This document shows positions 28,218 to 38,004 of a stretch of DNA of 64,000 nt, piece after piece. The notes below the pieces were generated by a model that did no database searches, was not told the DNA's origin, and worked only from the letters and a program-made list of their open reading frames with translations. The DNA is taken from the NCBI RefSeq assembly GCF_900107115.1, contig NZ_FNOS01000002.1, forward strand, positions 62,001 through 126,000. Direction: 5' to 3'. Made by a program: the position numbers and the translations under genes. Numbering within the stretch: position 1 is the stretch's first letter; every line of letters starts with the position of its first letter. The DNA comes from Salimicrobium album. GTDB taxonomy: Bacteria > Bacillota > Bacilli > Bacillales > Halobacillaceae.

Positions 28218-28685
28218 ATGGTGATATGCCCGAACTGTGGTGACAAAAATACGAGAGTGCTGGATTCCCGTCCCATAGAAGACGGGCATGCGATCAGAAG
28301 ACGCCGGGAATGTGATAATTGCGATTTCCGCTTTACTACATTTGAACGAGTGGAAGAAGTGCCACTGATAGTAGTCAAAAAAGAGGGGACGAGAGAGGAA
28401 TTCAGCCGTGAGAAACTGATGAGAGGGTTGATACGGGCTTGCGAGAAGCGTCCGGTAGCTGTTGAAGACCTGGAAGCAGTGACTCATGACATTGAAAAGG
28501 AACTCCGTAATCGCGGAGTGTCTGAAGTGAACAGTAAAGAAATCGGAGAGATGGTTATGAAGAATCTTTCTGAAATTGATGAAGTAGCATATGTCCGCTT
28601 TGCCTCTGTTTATCGTCAATTCAAGGATATCAACGTTTTCATTGATGAATTGAAAGACCTGATCAAACATGAAGAGAAAGAATGA
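28218..28685 (+). CDS. nrdR: Ribonucleotide reductase repressor NrdR
   Basis: 155 residues. Zinc ribbon with CPNC near the start and CDNC near residue 32, the intervening [19 protein letters not shown], then the ATP-cone domain (about 50-140; [16 protein letters not shown]). Senses ATP/dATP and represses ribonucleotide reductase genes through NrdR boxes. GTGGAGATG precedes the ATG. Sits just before dnaB-dnaI, as in B. subtilis (ytcG), linking dNTP supply with replication. Confidence 0.95.
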   Translation: MVICPNCGDKNTRVLDSRPIEDGHAIRRRRECDNCDFRFTTFERVEEVPLIVVKKEGTREEFSREKLMRGLIRACEKRPVAVEDLEAVTHDIEKELRNRGVSEVNSKEIGEMVMKNLSEIDEVAYVRFASVYRQFKDINVFIDELKDLIKHEEKE

Positions 28686-28709
28686 GCCGCATCAGGCTCA
28701 TTCTTTTTC
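28681..28709 (+). terminator. Terminator overlapping the nrdR stop codon
   Basis: AATGAGCC (28681-28688) pairs with GGCTCATT (28695-28702), then CTTTTT. The TGA stop is inside the left arm. Confidence 0.85.
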
Positions 28710-28797
28710 AGCAGGAGGCAGCTTCATATGTGTAACTTCCGGACTATCAGACCACAGGTGAAATTTCAGTTTCCTCAGGCAGAAAGAAGTGAGATCA

Positions 28798-30144
28798 ATG
28801 AATAAAGGAATCGGAAAACTGAATCCGAAAGATTGTTATATTTCCTTAAGTGCGCCTGGTCTCGAAGACAGAACGACGGTGCTGACTCATCTGTATCAGC
28901 CCGTTATAGGGCGCGAAGCTGTAACGTTGTTTCAATTTTTGGAAGGAGAAGCCAGGCTGTATGAAGGGGAACGGACCCATCATGCGCTGATGACCTATAC
29001 GGGTCTGACGCTCGACAGGATCTACGAAGCCAGAATTCAGCTTGAAGCGATCGGTCTTCTGAAATCGTTCAGGAAGGAAGAGGAAAATCGCATCAGTTAT
29101 GCGTACCATCTTGTCCCTCCTTTCTCAGCTTTCCAGTTTTTTAATGACCATATGCTCTCCCTCCTGCTTCTCCACAGAATAGGCGAGGAGAAATTCAATA
29201 AGTTGAAGCAGGCTTTTTCGTTTTCTTCTGTGCAACTGGACGAGTATATGGAAGTCACCGCTTCGTTCAGTGACGTCTTTTCTCCGGCAGCCTCTCTTCC
29301 GGAGGGTATGGACACAGGGGAAGAGACTGTACAGCAGCAGGGAGTGGCTCTCAAGGAGAGTGCCGTAGACCTTGAGTGGATCCAGAAAGCCCTTCAGGAA
29401 CGTATGCTTCCTGCCGGGAAAATTTTAGGGAAAGAAAACAGCCGGCTCGTACATCAGCTGGCGGTGCTCTATAATATAAGTACGACGGATATGGAGAAGG
29501 CGGTTCTGTGGTCGGTTACGGAGCAGAATGAGCTGGATACAGAAGAGTTGAAAGCCTCCTGTCATGATCTCGGCCAGCGTGACGTTCCAACAGGACCTGC
29601 TCCTGAAAAGTTTGAAGAGAAAAAGGAAGAACAGGGGAAAGAGAAGGATAGCCCCGTTTCGAAAAACGAGAAATTCATCAGTATGCTCGAAAACATTACT
29701 CCAAAAGAACTGCTCGAGGATATGTCGAATGGAAACAAAGCAACGGACCAGGACGTGAAACTGATCAGGAACGTTATGACGGAACAGGGTCTTCCAAAAG
29801 GCGTAATGAACGTACTGATCCACTACGTACTGCTCAAGACGGATATGAAACTCTCAAAACCTTATCTTGAAAAAATTGCGAGTCATTGGGCACGAAAAAA
29901 CGTGAAAACGGTAGATCAGGCTATGAATATGGCCAGAGCTGAACACAAGAAATACCAGGAGTGGAGTAAGGACAAAGGGATGAAGAAAAAGCGCAGTTCC
30001 GAAGTTCTCCCTGCCTGGTACAAGCAGGAAAAACACAAGGAAGAGCCCTATCCGAGACATGAGGATAAGGAAGAGCAGGGTGCTTCCGGCGAAGAAATTG
30101 CCCAGCGTATTCAACGCATCACCGAGAAACGGAAAGGCAGGTGA
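28798..30144 (+). CDS. dnaB: Replication initiation and membrane attachment protein DnaB
   Basis: 448 residues (B. subtilis DnaB 472). N-terminal winged-helix region (about 10-130) containing LSAPGLEDRTTVLTHLYQPVIGREAVTLFQ, typical for DnaB/DnaD N-domains; C-terminal DnaB_2/DnaD-like helical domain (about 300-400) with YLEKIASHWARKNVKTVDQAM, then a charged tail. Firmicute primosome protein that brings DnaI and the replicative helicase to the origin and to stalled forks. ATG at 28798 chosen over a GTG at 28789, although the ribosome site is weak. Overlap region runs into dnaI. Confidence 0.92.
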   Translation: MNKGIGKLNPKDCYISLSAPGLEDRTTVLTHLYQPVIGREAVTLFQFLEGEARLYEGERTHHALMTYTGLTLDRIYEARIQLEAIGLLKSFRKEEENRISYAYHLVPPFSAFQFFNDHMLSLLLLHRIGEEKFNKLKQAFSFSSVQLDEYMEVTASFSDVFSPAASLPEGMDTGEETVQQQGVALKESAVDLEWIQKALQERMLPAGKILGKENSRLVHQLAVLYNISTTDMEKAVLWSVTEQNELDTEELKASCHDLGQRDVPTGPAPEKFEEKKEEQGKEKDSPVSKNEKFISMLENITPKELLEDMSNGNKATDQDVKLIRNVMTEQGLPKGVMNVLIHYVLLKTDMKLSKPYLEKIASHWARKNVKTVDQAMNMARAEHKKYQEWSKDKGMKKKRSSEVLPAWYKQEKHKEEPYPRHEDKEEQGASGEEIAQRIQRITEKRKGR

Positions 30145-30149
30145 ACCAC

Positions 30150-31088
30150 GTGGAACCGATTCAGGAATCTTTGAAGAAATGGATGAGAGATAACAAATCG
30201 TTCAAAAACCGCATGAATCAGGCAAGACAGCAGGTGCTCGAAGCCCCGGAGGTCAAAAAACTGATTGAAGAAACAGAGGGACTGACGAGAACAGTGGCTG
30301 AGAAAAACCTGATTAAACTTCATGAATATCAGAACCAGTCGCTGGCCTGTGAGAAGTGTCCTTCCCGCGCCGAATGCATTAACATCTTACCCGGCTACGT
30401 GCCCCGTGTGGAAGTTCACGGAGAGGAAGTGAAGATCGCTTACGACAAATGTCCGAGACAGGTGAAAAAAGAAAGAGAAGAGAGACAGCGTTCCCTCGTC
30501 AAAAGTTTGTACATGCCTAAAGAGCTGCATGAAGCGACGTTGGAAAAACTGGATTTCACCGGCAGCGAGGAGAGAAATGAAGCAGTAATGAAAACTGTGG
30601 CCTACGTGGACCAGCTCGGGGAGAAACTTCCTCAAAAAGGACTGTACTTCCACGGGTTGTTTGGTGTAGGGAAAACGTATTTTCTCGGAGTTCTGGCCAA
30701 TGAACTCAGTAATCACAACATCGAGACTATGGTGATTTACATGCCGGAATTCGTGAGGGAAATGAAAGCTTCGATTAAAGATGATTCTATTGCAAGTAAA
30801 GTGGATGCTTTCAAAAAAGTACCCGTTCTAATGCTGGATGACATTGGGGCAGAATCACAATCCGCCTGGTTCCGCGATGAAATACTCGGCTCTATTCTGC
30901 AGCACAGGATGATGGAAGGACTTCCCGTCTTCTTCACTTCCAATTACTCCCTTAAAGAACTGGAACAGGTGATGGGTCATACGAACAGAGGAGAAGTGGG
31001 TGCTTTGAAAGCGACGAGGATCATTGAAAGAATCCGTCAATTGAGCGACCCGGTGGAAGTGAGCGGTCCTAACCGGAGAAATGGTTAG
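30150..31088 (+). CDS. dnaI: Helicase loader DnaI
   Basis: 312 residues (B. subtilis 311). N-terminal helicase-binding domain with a zinc site built from CEKCPSRAEC and a later CP; AAA+ domain with Walker A HGLFGVGKTYFLG, Walker B PVLMLDDIGAES, sensor 1 TSNYS and the C-terminal Arg finger region RIIERIRQLS. Loads the replicative helicase (DnaC in B. subtilis). The GTG at 30150 follows AAAGGCAGG by eight bases and gives the family start MEPI; the GTG at 30141 overlaps the dnaB stop but sits on the ribosome site. Confidence 0.93.
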   Translation: MEPIQESLKKWMRDNKSFKNRMNQARQQVLEAPEVKKLIEETEGLTRTVAEKNLIKLHEYQNQSLACEKCPSRAECINILPGYVPRVEVHGEEVKIAYDKCPRQVKKEREERQRSLVKSLYMPKELHEATLEKLDFTGSEERNEAVMKTVAYVDQLGEKLPQKGLYFHGLFGVGKTYFLGVLANELSNHNIETMVIYMPEFVREMKASIKDDSIASKVDAFKKVPVLMLDDIGAESQSAWFRDEILGSILQHRMMEGLPVFFTSNYSLKELEQVMGHTNRGEVGALKATRIIERIRQLSDPVEVSGPNRRNG

Positions 31089-31094
31089 GAAAGC

Positions 31095-31123
31095 TTGATT
31101 TAACCGCGGGAGAGGGCTATAAT
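31095..31123 (+). promoter_or_regulatory. Sigma-A promoter of the thrS T-box leader
   Basis: TTGATT at 31095-31100, exact 17-base spacer, TATAAT at 31118-31123. Confidence 0.8.
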
Positions 31124-31129
31124 AACGAC

Positions 31130-31390
31130 ATAATGATAAATGAAAGCTTTGAAGAGGACATGATTGGTAAAGTACCTGTGGTTCAGAGAGAGAAGTCGTG
31201 GCTGGAAGCTTCTCCCGGAAGGATTATCAATTACCACCTCGGAGCTCTGACTGTGAACTGTGAGTAGCAGTCAGCGTATATCTGCGTTAAGGATAATGAA
31301 GACGCCTCAAGAAGGCGTGAATGATGGGTGGAACCGCGAGTTGATAACTCGCCCCTTTTGCGAAAGCAATTGTGGGCGGGTTATTTTATT
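31130..31390 (+). ncRNA. T-box riboswitch, threonine-specific, leader of thrS
   Basis: Classic T-box leader filling the 337-bp dnaI-thrS gap. Stem I contains the AGTA-type S-turn near 31170, the apical AGAGAG and GTGGCTG elements, and a likely ACC threonine specifier at 31233-31235. Stem III is a perfect hairpin (31247-31253 with 31268-31274). The T-box sequence GGGTGGAACCGCG lies at 31326-31338. The terminator pairs 31346-31354 with 31374-31382 and is followed by T-rich sequence. Uncharged tRNA-Thr would stabilise the antiterminator. Confidence 0.92.
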
Positions 31391-31425
31391 TAGGGGAAAA
31401 TTATTATACAGAAGGAGTGGCAGTA

Positions 31426-33375
31426 ATGGCAGAATCGATCAGTATCCAGTTTCCGGATGGCAACGAGAAAACTTTCGACCGGGGGATAACAGGTGAGGAA
31501 ATAGCTCACTCTATTTCTCCCGGGTTGAAAAAACAGGCGCTTGCTGTAAAACTTGACGGCGAAATGTACGATTTACGGCGCCCGATTGACAGGGACGCCT
31601 CCATCGAAATCGTAACGTATAAAAATCCGGAAGGGGTGGAAGTGTTAAGACACTCGACCGCCCACCTTATGGCTCAGGCCGTGAAGAGGGTGTTTGACGA
31701 GGATATTAATCTCGGAGTAGGTCCCGTAATCGAAGACGGTTTCTACTATGATATGGATCTGAATACATCCGTCACTCCCGAGGACCTGCCGGTAATTGAG
31801 AAAGAAATGCAGAAGATCGTTGATGAGAATTTGGAAGTGAAGCGATTTGAACTCAGCCGGGAAGAAGCGATACAGAAGTATAAAGAACTTGGGGATGACC
31901 TTAAAGTGGAACTTATAGAAGATATTCCTGAAGGAGAAACGATCAGTTTCTATCAGCAGGGTGAGTTCGTCGATCTCTGTCGCGGTGTTCATGTTCCGCA
32001 GACAAGCAAAATAAAGATCTTTAAACTGCTCAACATCTCAGGTGCATACTGGCGGGGAGACAGTGATAATAAAATGCTGCAGCGTATTTACGGTACAGCT
32101 TTTGAGAAACAGGAAGAGCTTGACGAATATCTTCGTTTAAGAGAAGAGGCAAAAGAGAGGGACCACCGCAAGCTTGGTAAGGAACTCGGCATTTTCACGG
32201 TCAGTCAGGAAGTCGGACAGGGGCTGCCTTTATGGCTTCCAAACGGTGCTACGATCCGTCGTACAATTGAGCGTTACATCGTGGATCTGGAGGAGAGATT
32301 GGGGTACAATCACGTCTATACTCCGGTTCTTGGAAGCGTGGATCTGTACAAAAAGAGCGGACACTGGGATCACTACAAAGAGGACATGTTCCCTACGATG
32401 GAGATGGACAATGAGGACCTCGTACTGCGGCCGATGAACTGCCCGCATCATATGATGGTCTATAAGAATGAATACTACAGCTACCGGAACCTGCCTGTCC
32501 GTATCGCGGAACTGGGTACGATGCACCGGCACGAAATGTCCGGCGCCCTTGCAGGGCTGCAGCGCGTCCGGGCTATGACGCTTAATGACGCTCACATCTT
32601 CGCCCGCCCTGATCAGCTGAAAGATGAGTTTAAACGCGTGGTCAGACTAGTCAGCGAGGTGTATCACGATTTCGGCCTGAACGACTATTACTTCCGTCTC
32701 TCTTATCGTGATCCTGAGGACAAGGAGAAATATGTGGATAACGATGAGATGTGGAATAAATCCCAGGCCATGCTGAAAGAAACGATGGATGAAATGGAGC
32801 TTGATTACGTGGAAGCGGACGGGGAAGCAGCTTTTTACGGTCCAAAACTGGATGTTCAGGTGAAAACGGCTCTCGGAAAAGATGAGACGCTCTCCACAGT
32901 CCAGCTCGACTTCCACCTGCCGGAAAGGTTCGACCTCACGTATGTCGGAGAAGACGGCAAAGACCACCGCCCTGTCGTTATTCATCGCGGTGTTGTCTCC
33001 ACAATGGAGAGATTCGTAGCTTTCCTCATCGAGGAGTATAAGGGAGCGTTCCCGACGTGGCTTGCCCCTGAACAGGCGCGGATTATCCCGGTTTCGGCGG
33101 ACGTCCACCTGGATTACGCCAAGCAGCTCGAAGACCGTCTGCGTCAGTCGGGAGTCCGGGTGAGCGTTGATGAACGTAACGAAAAAATCGGATATAAAAT
33201 CCGTGAGGCCCAGACAGGAAAGATACCGTTCCAGCTTGTCGTCGGCGATAAAGAAATAGAAGCCGATTCTGTGAACGTACGCAGGTACGGAGAACAGGAT
33301 TCGGAAACGAAAGAGGTCTCCACATTTATTGAAGAAGTAAGAAACGAGATAGATCATAAATTATTGCGGAAGTAA
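31426..33375 (+). CDS. thrS: Threonyl-tRNA synthetase
   Basis: 649 residues. TGS domain (1 to about 65), SAD editing domain (about 70-225; [13 protein letters not shown] and the later CRGVHV, with His and Cys zinc-like ligands), class II catalytic core (about 240-540; motif 1, motif 2 with LRPMNCPHH and [12 protein letters not shown], motif 3 [19 protein letters not shown]) and anticodon-binding domain (about 545-649). Charges tRNA-Thr. The ATG at 31426 follows GAAGGAG; the longer open frame upstream runs through the T-box terminator. B. subtilis carries ytxC between dnaI and thrS; it is absent here. Confidence 0.97.
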   Translation: MAESISIQFPDGNEKTFDRGITGEEIAHSISPGLKKQALAVKLDGEMYDLRRPIDRDASIEIVTYKNPEGVEVLRHSTAHLMAQAVKRVFDEDINLGVGPVIEDGFYYDMDLNTSVTPEDLPVIEKEMQKIVDENLEVKRFELSREEAIQKYKELGDDLKVELIEDIPEGETISFYQQGEFVDLCRGVHVPQTSKIKIFKLLNISGAYWRGDSDNKMLQRIYGTAFEKQEELDEYLRLREEAKERDHRKLGKELGIFTVSQEVGQGLPLWLPNGATIRRTIERYIVDLEERLGYNHVYTPVLGSVDLYKKSGHWDHYKEDMFPTMEMDNEDLVLRPMNCPHHMMVYKNEYYSYRNLPVRIAELGTMHRHEMSGALAGLQRVRAMTLNDAHIFARPDQLKDEFKRVVRLVSEVYHDFGLNDYYFRLSYRDPEDKEKYVDNDEMWNKSQAMLKETMDEMELDYVEADGEAAFYGPKLDVQVKTALGKDETLSTVQLDFHLPERFDLTYVGEDGKDHRPVVIHRGVVSTMERFVAFLIEEYKGAFPTWLAPEQARIIPVSADVHLDYAKQLEDRLRQSGVRVSVDERNEKIGYKIREAQTGKIPFQLVVGDKEIEADSVNVRRYGEQDSETKEVSTFIEEVRNEIDHKLLRK

Positions 33376-33383
33376 TGAGGGGG

Positions 33384-33408
33384 AGGGGCAGATCATTCCT
33401 GCCCCTTT
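33384..33408 (+). terminator. Terminator after thrS
   Basis: AGGGGCAG (33384-33391) pairs with CTGCCCCT (33399-33406), followed by a short T and A/T stretch. Confidence 0.8.
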
Positions 33409-33419
33409 AAAATAAAGGT

Positions 33420-33448
33420 TTGACAATGGAAGCACTCGGTGATAATAT
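33420..33448 (+). promoter_or_regulatory. Sigma-A promoter of the infC operon
   Basis: Consensus TTGACA at 33420-33425, 17-base spacer, TAATAT at 33443-33448; a GATAAT lies two bases to the left as an alternative -10. Confidence 0.75.
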
Positions 33449-33454
33449 ATATTA

Positions 33455-33597
33455 GGTAAATGAATGAACGGATCTGAGACAAGAAGAAGCACCCGCTTCT
33501 CACCTGATCGACGCTCAATGAGCAGTTGGCAGGTTCAATTTCCCTGCTTTTCATCAGGGCTACGTGTGGGTGCAGTTATGTACCCGCACTTTTTTAT
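33455..33597 (+). ncRNA. Ribosomal protein L20 leader of infC-rpmI-rplT
   Basis: The leader holds the characteristic AGAAGCACCCGCTTCT element (about 33485-33500) and ends with an intrinsic terminator: GTGTGGGTGC (33564-33573) pairs with GTACCCGCAC (33580-33589), then six T. In Firmicutes, L20 binds this leader and promotes termination, giving feedback control of the operon. Confidence 0.85.
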
Positions 33598-33665
33598 GGA
33601 ATCAACAACTTGTCGATGACAGATCTTGTTATGATTTTCCGAATATAATTTGGAGGTGGCTAGAT

Positions 33666-34190
33666 ATTAGCAAAAACGATAAGACGTTAATTAATGAGAA
33701 GATTCGTGCCAAGGAAGTTCGTCTCATAGACGTAAATGGCGACCAGCTTGGTGTCAAATCTCGTAATGAAGCGTTGGACATTGCTGCGAATGCAGAACTT
33801 GATCTCGTTATGGTTGCACCTAACGCGAAACCGCCGGTATGCCGGATCATGGATTACGGGAAATACCACTTTGAACAGCAGAAGAAAGAAAAAGAAGCCC
33901 GTAAGAAACAGACGACTATCAAACTCAAAGAAGTACGTCTGAGCCCGGGTATCGAAGAACACGATTTCAACACGAAATTACGTAACGCACGTAAGTTCCT
34001 TTCCAAAGGGGACAAAGTGAAAGCTTCCATCCGTTTCCGCGGTCGTGCCATCACACACAAAGAGCTTGGTCAAAAAGTACTTGACCGTATGGCTGATGAG
34101 TGTAAAGATGTAGCGCAGGTAGAAACGAAGCCGAAGATGGAAGGCAGAAATATGTTTATGATGCTTGCTCCACTTAACGAGAACAAGTAA
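33666..34190 (+). CDS. infC: Translation initiation factor IF-3, AUU start
   Basis: 174 residues. The start is ATT at 33666 (ATT-AGC-AAA), preceded by TTTGGAGGTGG; no ATG, GTG or TTG gives the expected N-terminus [15 protein letters not shown], and the same rare codon starts infC in B. subtilis and E. coli. N-domain (to about 80), lysine-rich linker ([15 protein letters not shown]), and C-domain with [14 protein letters not shown] and [13 protein letters not shown]3 discriminates against AUU starts, giving autoregulation. The frame remains open upstream into the leader terminator; that part is not coding. Confidence 0.95.
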   Translation: MSKNDKTLINEKIRAKEVRLIDVNGDQLGVKSRNEALDIAANAELDLVMVAPNAKPPVCRIMDYGKYHFEQQKKEKEARKKQTTIKLKEVRLSPGIEEHDFNTKLRNARKFLSKGDKVKASIRFRGRAITHKELGQKVLDRMADECKDVAQVETKPKMEGRNMFMMLAPLNENK

Positions 34191-34219
34191 CCGACATCTA
34201 GTTAAAGGAGGAAATGGAT

Positions 34220-34417
34220 ATGCCAAAAATGAGAACTCATAAAGGCTCCCAGAAACGCTTTAAGAAAACAGGTAACGGGAAGGTTAAACGCTCCCACGCG
34301 TACACAAGCCACCTGTTTGCCAATAAGTCTCAAAAACAGAAGCGTAAATTGCGTAAAGATGCACTCGTATCTAACGGAGACTATCGTCGTATCAAGAACA
34401 TGCTTCCGAAAAAATAA
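34220..34417 (+). CDS. rpmI: Ribosomal protein bL35
   Basis: 65 residues, [20 protein letters not shown] start, strongly basic, ends KNMLPKK as in other bL35 proteins. The ATG at 34220 is seven bases from AAAGGAGG; an in-frame ATG at 34214 is too close to it. Second gene of infC-rpmI-rplT. Confidence 0.97.
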   Translation: MPKMRTHKGSQKRFKKTGNGKVKRSHAYTSHLFANKSQKQKRKLRKDALVSNGDYRRIKNMLPKK

Positions 34418-34446
34418 TTTAAGTATCACAATCAGGAGGGATTATT

Positions 34447-34803
34447 ATGCCACGCGTTAAAGGTGGAACAGTGACACGTCAACGTCGTAAACGTGTCTTA
34501 AAGCTAGCTAAAGGTTATTATGGTTCGAAACACGCCCTATTTAAAACAGCAAAACAGCAGGTAATGAAGTCAGGTCAGTATGCGTATCGTGACCGTCGTC
34601 AACGTAAACGTGACTTCCGTAAACTGTGGATCGCACGTATCAACGCTGCAGCACGCATGAACGACATTTCTTACAGTCGTCTTATGCACGGTCTGAAACT
34701 CGCAGAAGTAGAAGTGAACCGCAAAATGCTTGCGGATCTTGCAGTTAATGATGAAGCAGCCTTCACTTCTCTTGTAGACCAGGCTAAAACAGCTCTTAAA
34801 TAA
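34447..34803 (+). CDS. rplT: Ribosomal protein bL20
   Basis: 118 residues, family length. [26 protein letters not shown] start, long basic helix, and [21 protein letters not shown] in the C-terminal domain. Assembles early on 23S rRNA and binds the operon leader as repressor. AATCAGGAGGG precedes the ATG. Confidence 0.97.
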   Translation: MPRVKGGTVTRQRRKRVLKLAKGYYGSKHALFKTAKQQVMKSGQYAYRDRRQRKRDFRKLWIARINAAARMNDISYSRLMHGLKLAEVEVNRKMLADLAVNDEAAFTSLVDQAKTALK

Positions 34804-34822
34804 AACGCATTTTTCGAACGAA

Positions 34823-34862
34823 AGAAAGCCATCTCCCTAGTTTGGGAGATGGCTTTCTGTTT
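34823..34862 (+). terminator. Terminator after rplT
   Basis: Perfect 15-bp stem (34823-34837 with 34844-34858). The T run after it is short, but the stem is very stable. Confidence 0.8.
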
Positions 34863-34951
34863 AGATAAAGTTTTACAAGTGTTATTTCTTCAGGACGGGT
34901 GGACGGGTATGAAAAAAGGCAAAGTAAGAACATACTTTCCTGCAGGTTTTT

Positions 34952-35350
34952 CTATTGTTTTTCAAACGGTCGTTGCAACAATGTTTTCATCGGATATTTC
35001 CATTCGATGGAGGCGTGAGGATAACGGATCAGAATTTCTTTTTCCAGAAAATAAAGATCTTCCCGTTCCATCCCCGTCAGCCTGTCCGGTTCTTTTGCGG
35101 AAACTGTAATGGAAACCACTTCGAAAGACTCTTCCGTAGCCCCGACATATTTCTCACCCTCAAAGATAGCTCCTTTGTAAGTGATAAAGAAATTGCGCTT
35201 CGGATTGTCTTCGTTATCTTCGAAGTAAAAACTGCGGTTTTCCACAGCCGTATTAAATTGCCGTTTCGGATCTTTGGCCAGCTGCACCATTGTATAGACG
35301 AGAAACAGGAGTGCAGCCAATAAAAGTATTCTGAATAAAATGACCATCAT
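34952..35350 (-). CDS. ysdB: YsdB-like membrane-anchored protein
   Basis: 132 residues, opposite strand. One N-terminal membrane helix (about 3-24; VILFRILLLAALLFLVYTMV), then a soluble domain with FYFEDNEDNPKRNFFITYKGAIFEGEKYVG and a C-terminal IEWKYPMKTLLQRP. This matches my recollection of B. subtilis YsdB, a sigma-W-regulated protein of unknown function that also lies downstream of rplT; the ysdA gene between them is absent. AAGGGGA precedes the ATG pair. Confidence 0.72.
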   Translation of the reverse strand: MMVILFRILLLAALLFLVYTMVQLAKDPKRQFNTAVENRSFYFEDNEDNPKRNFFITYKGAIFEGEKYVGATEESFEVVSITVSAKEPDRLTGMEREDLYFLEKEILIRYPHASIEWKYPMKTLLQRPFEKQ

Positions 35351-35468
35351 AGTAATCGTCCCCTTGTAGGCTTATAGTAGAGATACGGGAGAACAGGGGC
35401 AGAAGTTTCAACTATTTCTTAAAATGATAGCGCTGTTTTCACCCGACGTAACGATAAGGAGGAGAAAA

Positions 35469-35951
35469 ATGCACTGGGCAGAACTTTATGAATACCAGCG
35501 GCAGCTGGATAAGTACATCGAGCAGCATAAAAATGTAGAAAAAGAGTCGGTCGTCGATCATAAGACTCTGGCTTTTTACGTGGAACTTGGGGAACTGGCA
35601 AACGAGACGAGATGTTTCAAATTCTGGAGTAATAAACCTGAAAGTGATCATGAAACCATCAAGGAAGAGTACGTGGACGGGCTTCATTTTCTGCTCTCCC
35701 TTGGAATAGAGTTGAACAGTTATGTCGAGTCAGCGGAAATTTCCGATATCACCTCCCGGACGGAGGCCTTTCTAACGGTATACCAACGTTTGGGAGAATG
35801 GAAACGTAAAAAAACGAAGCAGGCTTATCAAAATCTTTTTGATGCGTACGTAACTCTTGCTGCTGCGCTGAACATTTCTGAAGAAGATATGAAGCAGGCC
35901 TATCTCGAAAAAAATGATGAAAATTACGATCGTCAGGACCGTGGGTATTGA
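35469..35951 (+). CDS. Dimeric dUTP diphosphatase (dUTPase_2 family)
   Basis: 160 residues. All-alpha NTP pyrophosphohydrolase fold with the two metal-binding motifs: VELGELANETRCFKFW (E-x2-E type) and EEYVDGLHFLLSLG (E-x2-D). This is the phage- and Firmicute-type dimeric dUTPase that hydrolyses dUTP to dUMP and keeps uracil out of DNA. The ATG at 35469 follows AAGGAGGAG; the longer open frame from 35424 has no ribosome site. Stands alone between ysdB and the M42 peptidase. Confidence 0.82.
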   Translation: MHWAELYEYQRQLDKYIEQHKNVEKESVVDHKTLAFYVELGELANETRCFKFWSNKPESDHETIKEEYVDGLHFLLSLGIELNSYVESAEISDITSRTEAFLTVYQRLGEWKRKKTKQAYQNLFDAYVTLAAALNISEEDMKQAYLEKNDENYDRQDRGY

Positions 35952-35958
35952 GTTATTT

Positions 35959-35987
35959 TTGTGATTTTTTCGACTTCGGTTTATAAT
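35959..35987 (+). promoter_or_regulatory. Sigma-A promoter of the M42 peptidase gene
   Basis: TTGTGA at 35959-35964, 17-base spacer, TATAAT at 35982-35987, 32 bases before the start codon. Confidence 0.7.
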
Positions 35988-36018
35988 GTACAGGGAGTAA
36001 TTCAAAGGAGGTAATAAG

Positions 36019-37104
36019 ATGGCGAAGAAAGACGAAACGCTTACGATGCTTAAAGATCTTACGGATGCAAGAGGAGTCCCGGGTAATGAGAGAGAAGCCC
36101 GCGACGTGATGGAGCAGTACATAAAACCCTACGCGGACAGCGTATACACAGACAACCTAGGAAGTCTGATTGCCGAGAAACGCGGAGATAAGAAAGGCCC
36201 TAAAGTGATGGTGGCCGGCCATCTTGATGAAGTAGGGTTTATGGTAACGCGTGTGGACGAGAACGGGTTCGTCTACTTCCAGACAGTAGGAGGCTGGTGG
36301 AGTCAGGTGATGCTGGCCCAGCGTGTTACAATCATGACCGGAAAAAGTGACGTAACGGGTGTCATCGGTTCGAAACCCCCGCATATCCTTTCAGCAGAAC
36401 AGCGTAAAAAACCTGTGGATATCAAGGATATGTTTATCGATATCGGTGCGGGCTCCAGGGAAGAAGCGGCTGAATTCGGAGTGAAACCTGGAGATTCCGT
36501 TGTCCCGTATTTTGAGTTCACTCAGATGAACAACGAAAAAATGCTGCTTGCCAAAGCATGGGACAACCGGATCGGCTGTGCAATTGCCATTGAAGTATTG
36601 AAGCGCCTGAAAAAAGAAAAACACCCGAATATCGTTTACGGTGTAGGGACAGTTCAGGAAGAGGTAGGCTTGAGAGGTGCGAAGACAGCTGCCAACATGA
36701 TCCAGCCTGACATTGCTTTCGGTGTGGACGTCGGCATCGCCGGTGATACTCCTGGCGTTACGGACAAAGATGCCCAGGCTTCAATGGGAGAAGGACCTCA
36801 AATCATTCTTTACGACGCTTCCATGATTTCGCATAAAGGGCTGCGGGATTTTGTGACTGATACGGCAGATAAGAATAATATCCCTTATCAGTTCGATTCC
36901 ATGGCTGCAGGCGGTACGGACTCAGGATCCATTCATCTGAGCCATAATGGGGTGCCGGCGCTCTCCATTACAGTACCGACCCGTTATATCCATTCCCATG
37001 CTGCAATGTTGCACCGGGATGATTTCGAAAACGCAGTAAGTATTATTGTCGAAGTGATTAAAAACCTCGATACTAAGACTGTCGAGAATATTACGTTCAA
37101 CTGA
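36019..37104 (+). CDS. ysdC: M42-family metallo-aminopeptidase (YsdC type)
   Basis: 361 residues. Two-metal aminopeptidase: [11 protein letters not shown] with the first His and Asp ligands, [32 protein letters not shown] with the catalytic Glu-Glu pair, [11 protein letters not shown], and the last His ligand in [14 protein letters not shown]42 enzymes (glutamyl aminopeptidase/TET type) form large cytosolic peptide-trimming assemblies. AAAGGAGGT precedes the ATG. Sometimes annotated as an endoglucanase in error. Own promoter and terminator. Confidence 0.9.
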   Translation: MAKKDETLTMLKDLTDARGVPGNEREARDVMEQYIKPYADSVYTDNLGSLIAEKRGDKKGPKVMVAGHLDEVGFMVTRVDENGFVYFQTVGGWWSQVMLAQRVTIMTGKSDVTGVIGSKPPHILSAEQRKKPVDIKDMFIDIGAGSREEAAEFGVKPGDSVVPYFEFTQMNNEKMLLAKAWDNRIGCAIAIEVLKRLKKEKHPNIVYGVGTVQEEVGLRGAKTAANMIQPDIAFGVDVGIAGDTPGVTDKDAQASMGEGPQIILYDASMISHKGLRDFVTDTADKNNIPYQFDSMAAGGTDSGSIHLSHNGVPALSITVPTRYIHSHAAMLHRDDFENAVSIIVEVIKNLDTKTVENITFN

Positions 37105-37112
37105 TTATACTG

Positions 37113-37157
37113 AACAGGACCGCTCCATTTCCAAGGGAGAGGTCCTGTTACTTTTGC
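37113..37157 (+). terminator. Terminator after the M42 peptidase gene
   Basis: AACAGGACC pairs with GGTCCTGTT (37141-37149) around an inner CTCC/GGAG pair, then a short T stretch. Confidence 0.65.
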
Positions 37158-37226
37158 GGTGAGAATTGAGAATGCCGGCTGGTAAACGACGACCGGTAAG
37201 AGTAAGGAAAGAGTGAGGAATAACTA

Positions 37227-37964
37227 ATGATAACATCCGTCAAAAATCAAAAAGTGAAAGAGTGGAAGAAACTCCATAAGAAGAAATACAGAGATCAGTA
37301 TGGACTTTTCCTCGTGGAAGGCTATCACCTTGTGGAAGAAGTTGTTAATAGTGACTGGGAAGTGAAGGAACTTATAGTTCAGGAAGAGACCCGCATGCCG
37401 GTCTCTTATGAAGGGAAAAAGGAACTTGTAAGTGAAGCGGTAATGAATGAGATTACGGAGACAGAGACCCCGCAGGGGATTATGGCGGTCGTGTATAAAA
37501 AAGAAGAGAGAGTGGAGACGGGATCGCGTTTTCTTCTCCTTGATACTATTCAGGACCCCGGAAATCTCGGCACTCTTATACGGACGGCAGATGCTGCGGG
37601 GTTTGATGCAGTACTCATCGGCAGGGGAAGCGCAGATCGTTTTAACGATAAAGTGGTACGTGCGACCCAGGGTTCGATGTTTCATGACATGAAAGTAATG
37701 GAAGTCTCTCTGGAAGATGAGATTCCCTTACTTAAAAGCAGAGGCGTCGCCGTTTGGGGGACTGCCCTGCACGGGGCCGGTGATTACTCGGAACTGAAGC
37801 GGCCGCAGAAAGTAGCGATTCTCCTCGGCAATGAAGGGAATGGAGTCAGGGAAGAACTCCTCGGGCTTTCTGACGACAGAGTGAAAATACCGATATACGG
37901 CGAAGCAGAATCGCTTAATGTCGCTGTGGCTGGAGGAATATTAATGTTTGCTGTGAATCAGTAG
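37227..37964 (+). CDS. ysgA: SpoU/TrmH-family rRNA methyltransferase YsgA
   Basis: 245 residues. N-terminal substrate-binding domain (1 to about 90; [21 protein letters not shown]), then the knotted SPOUT catalytic domain with [40 protein letters not shown] and the final knot motif [21 protein letters not shown]. Transfers a methyl group from SAM to ribose or base of rRNA. In B. subtilis the spore-protein gene sspI is adjacent; here only 122 bp separate ysgA from the M42 gene. Confidence 0.88.
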   Translation: MITSVKNQKVKEWKKLHKKKYRDQYGLFLVEGYHLVEEVVNSDWEVKELIVQEETRMPVSYEGKKELVSEAVMNEITETETPQGIMAVVYKKEERVETGSRFLLLDTIQDPGNLGTLIRTADAAGFDAVLIGRGSADRFNDKVVRATQGSMFHDMKVMEVSLEDEIPLLKSRGVAVWGTALHGAGDYSELKRPQKVAILLGNEGNGVREELLGLSDDRVKIPIYGEAESLNVAVAGGILMFAVNQ

Positions 37965-37993
37965 TTGCATTTACTTTACAATTTTCCTATAAT
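37965..37993 (+). promoter_or_regulatory. Sigma-A promoter of the pheST T-box leader
   Basis: TTGCAT at 37965-37970, 17-base spacer, TATAAT at 37988-37993. It starts one base after the ysgA stop codon. Confidence 0.78.
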
Positions 37994-38004
37994 TATTTAT
38001 TAGT

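Noticed and set aside
31372-31425. Upstream extension of the thrS frame
   Set aside because: It would translate through the T-box terminator and lacks the threonyl-tRNA synthetase start; GAAGGAG before 31426 decides the start.
33564-33665. Upstream extension of the infC frame from a GTG
   Set aside because: It covers the L20-leader terminator; IF3 homologues begin at the ATT codon at 33666 with a good ribosome site.
34849-35323. Plus-strand frames opposite ysdB
   Set aside because: They mirror the minus-strand YsdB gene, which has a membrane helix, ribosome site and synteny.
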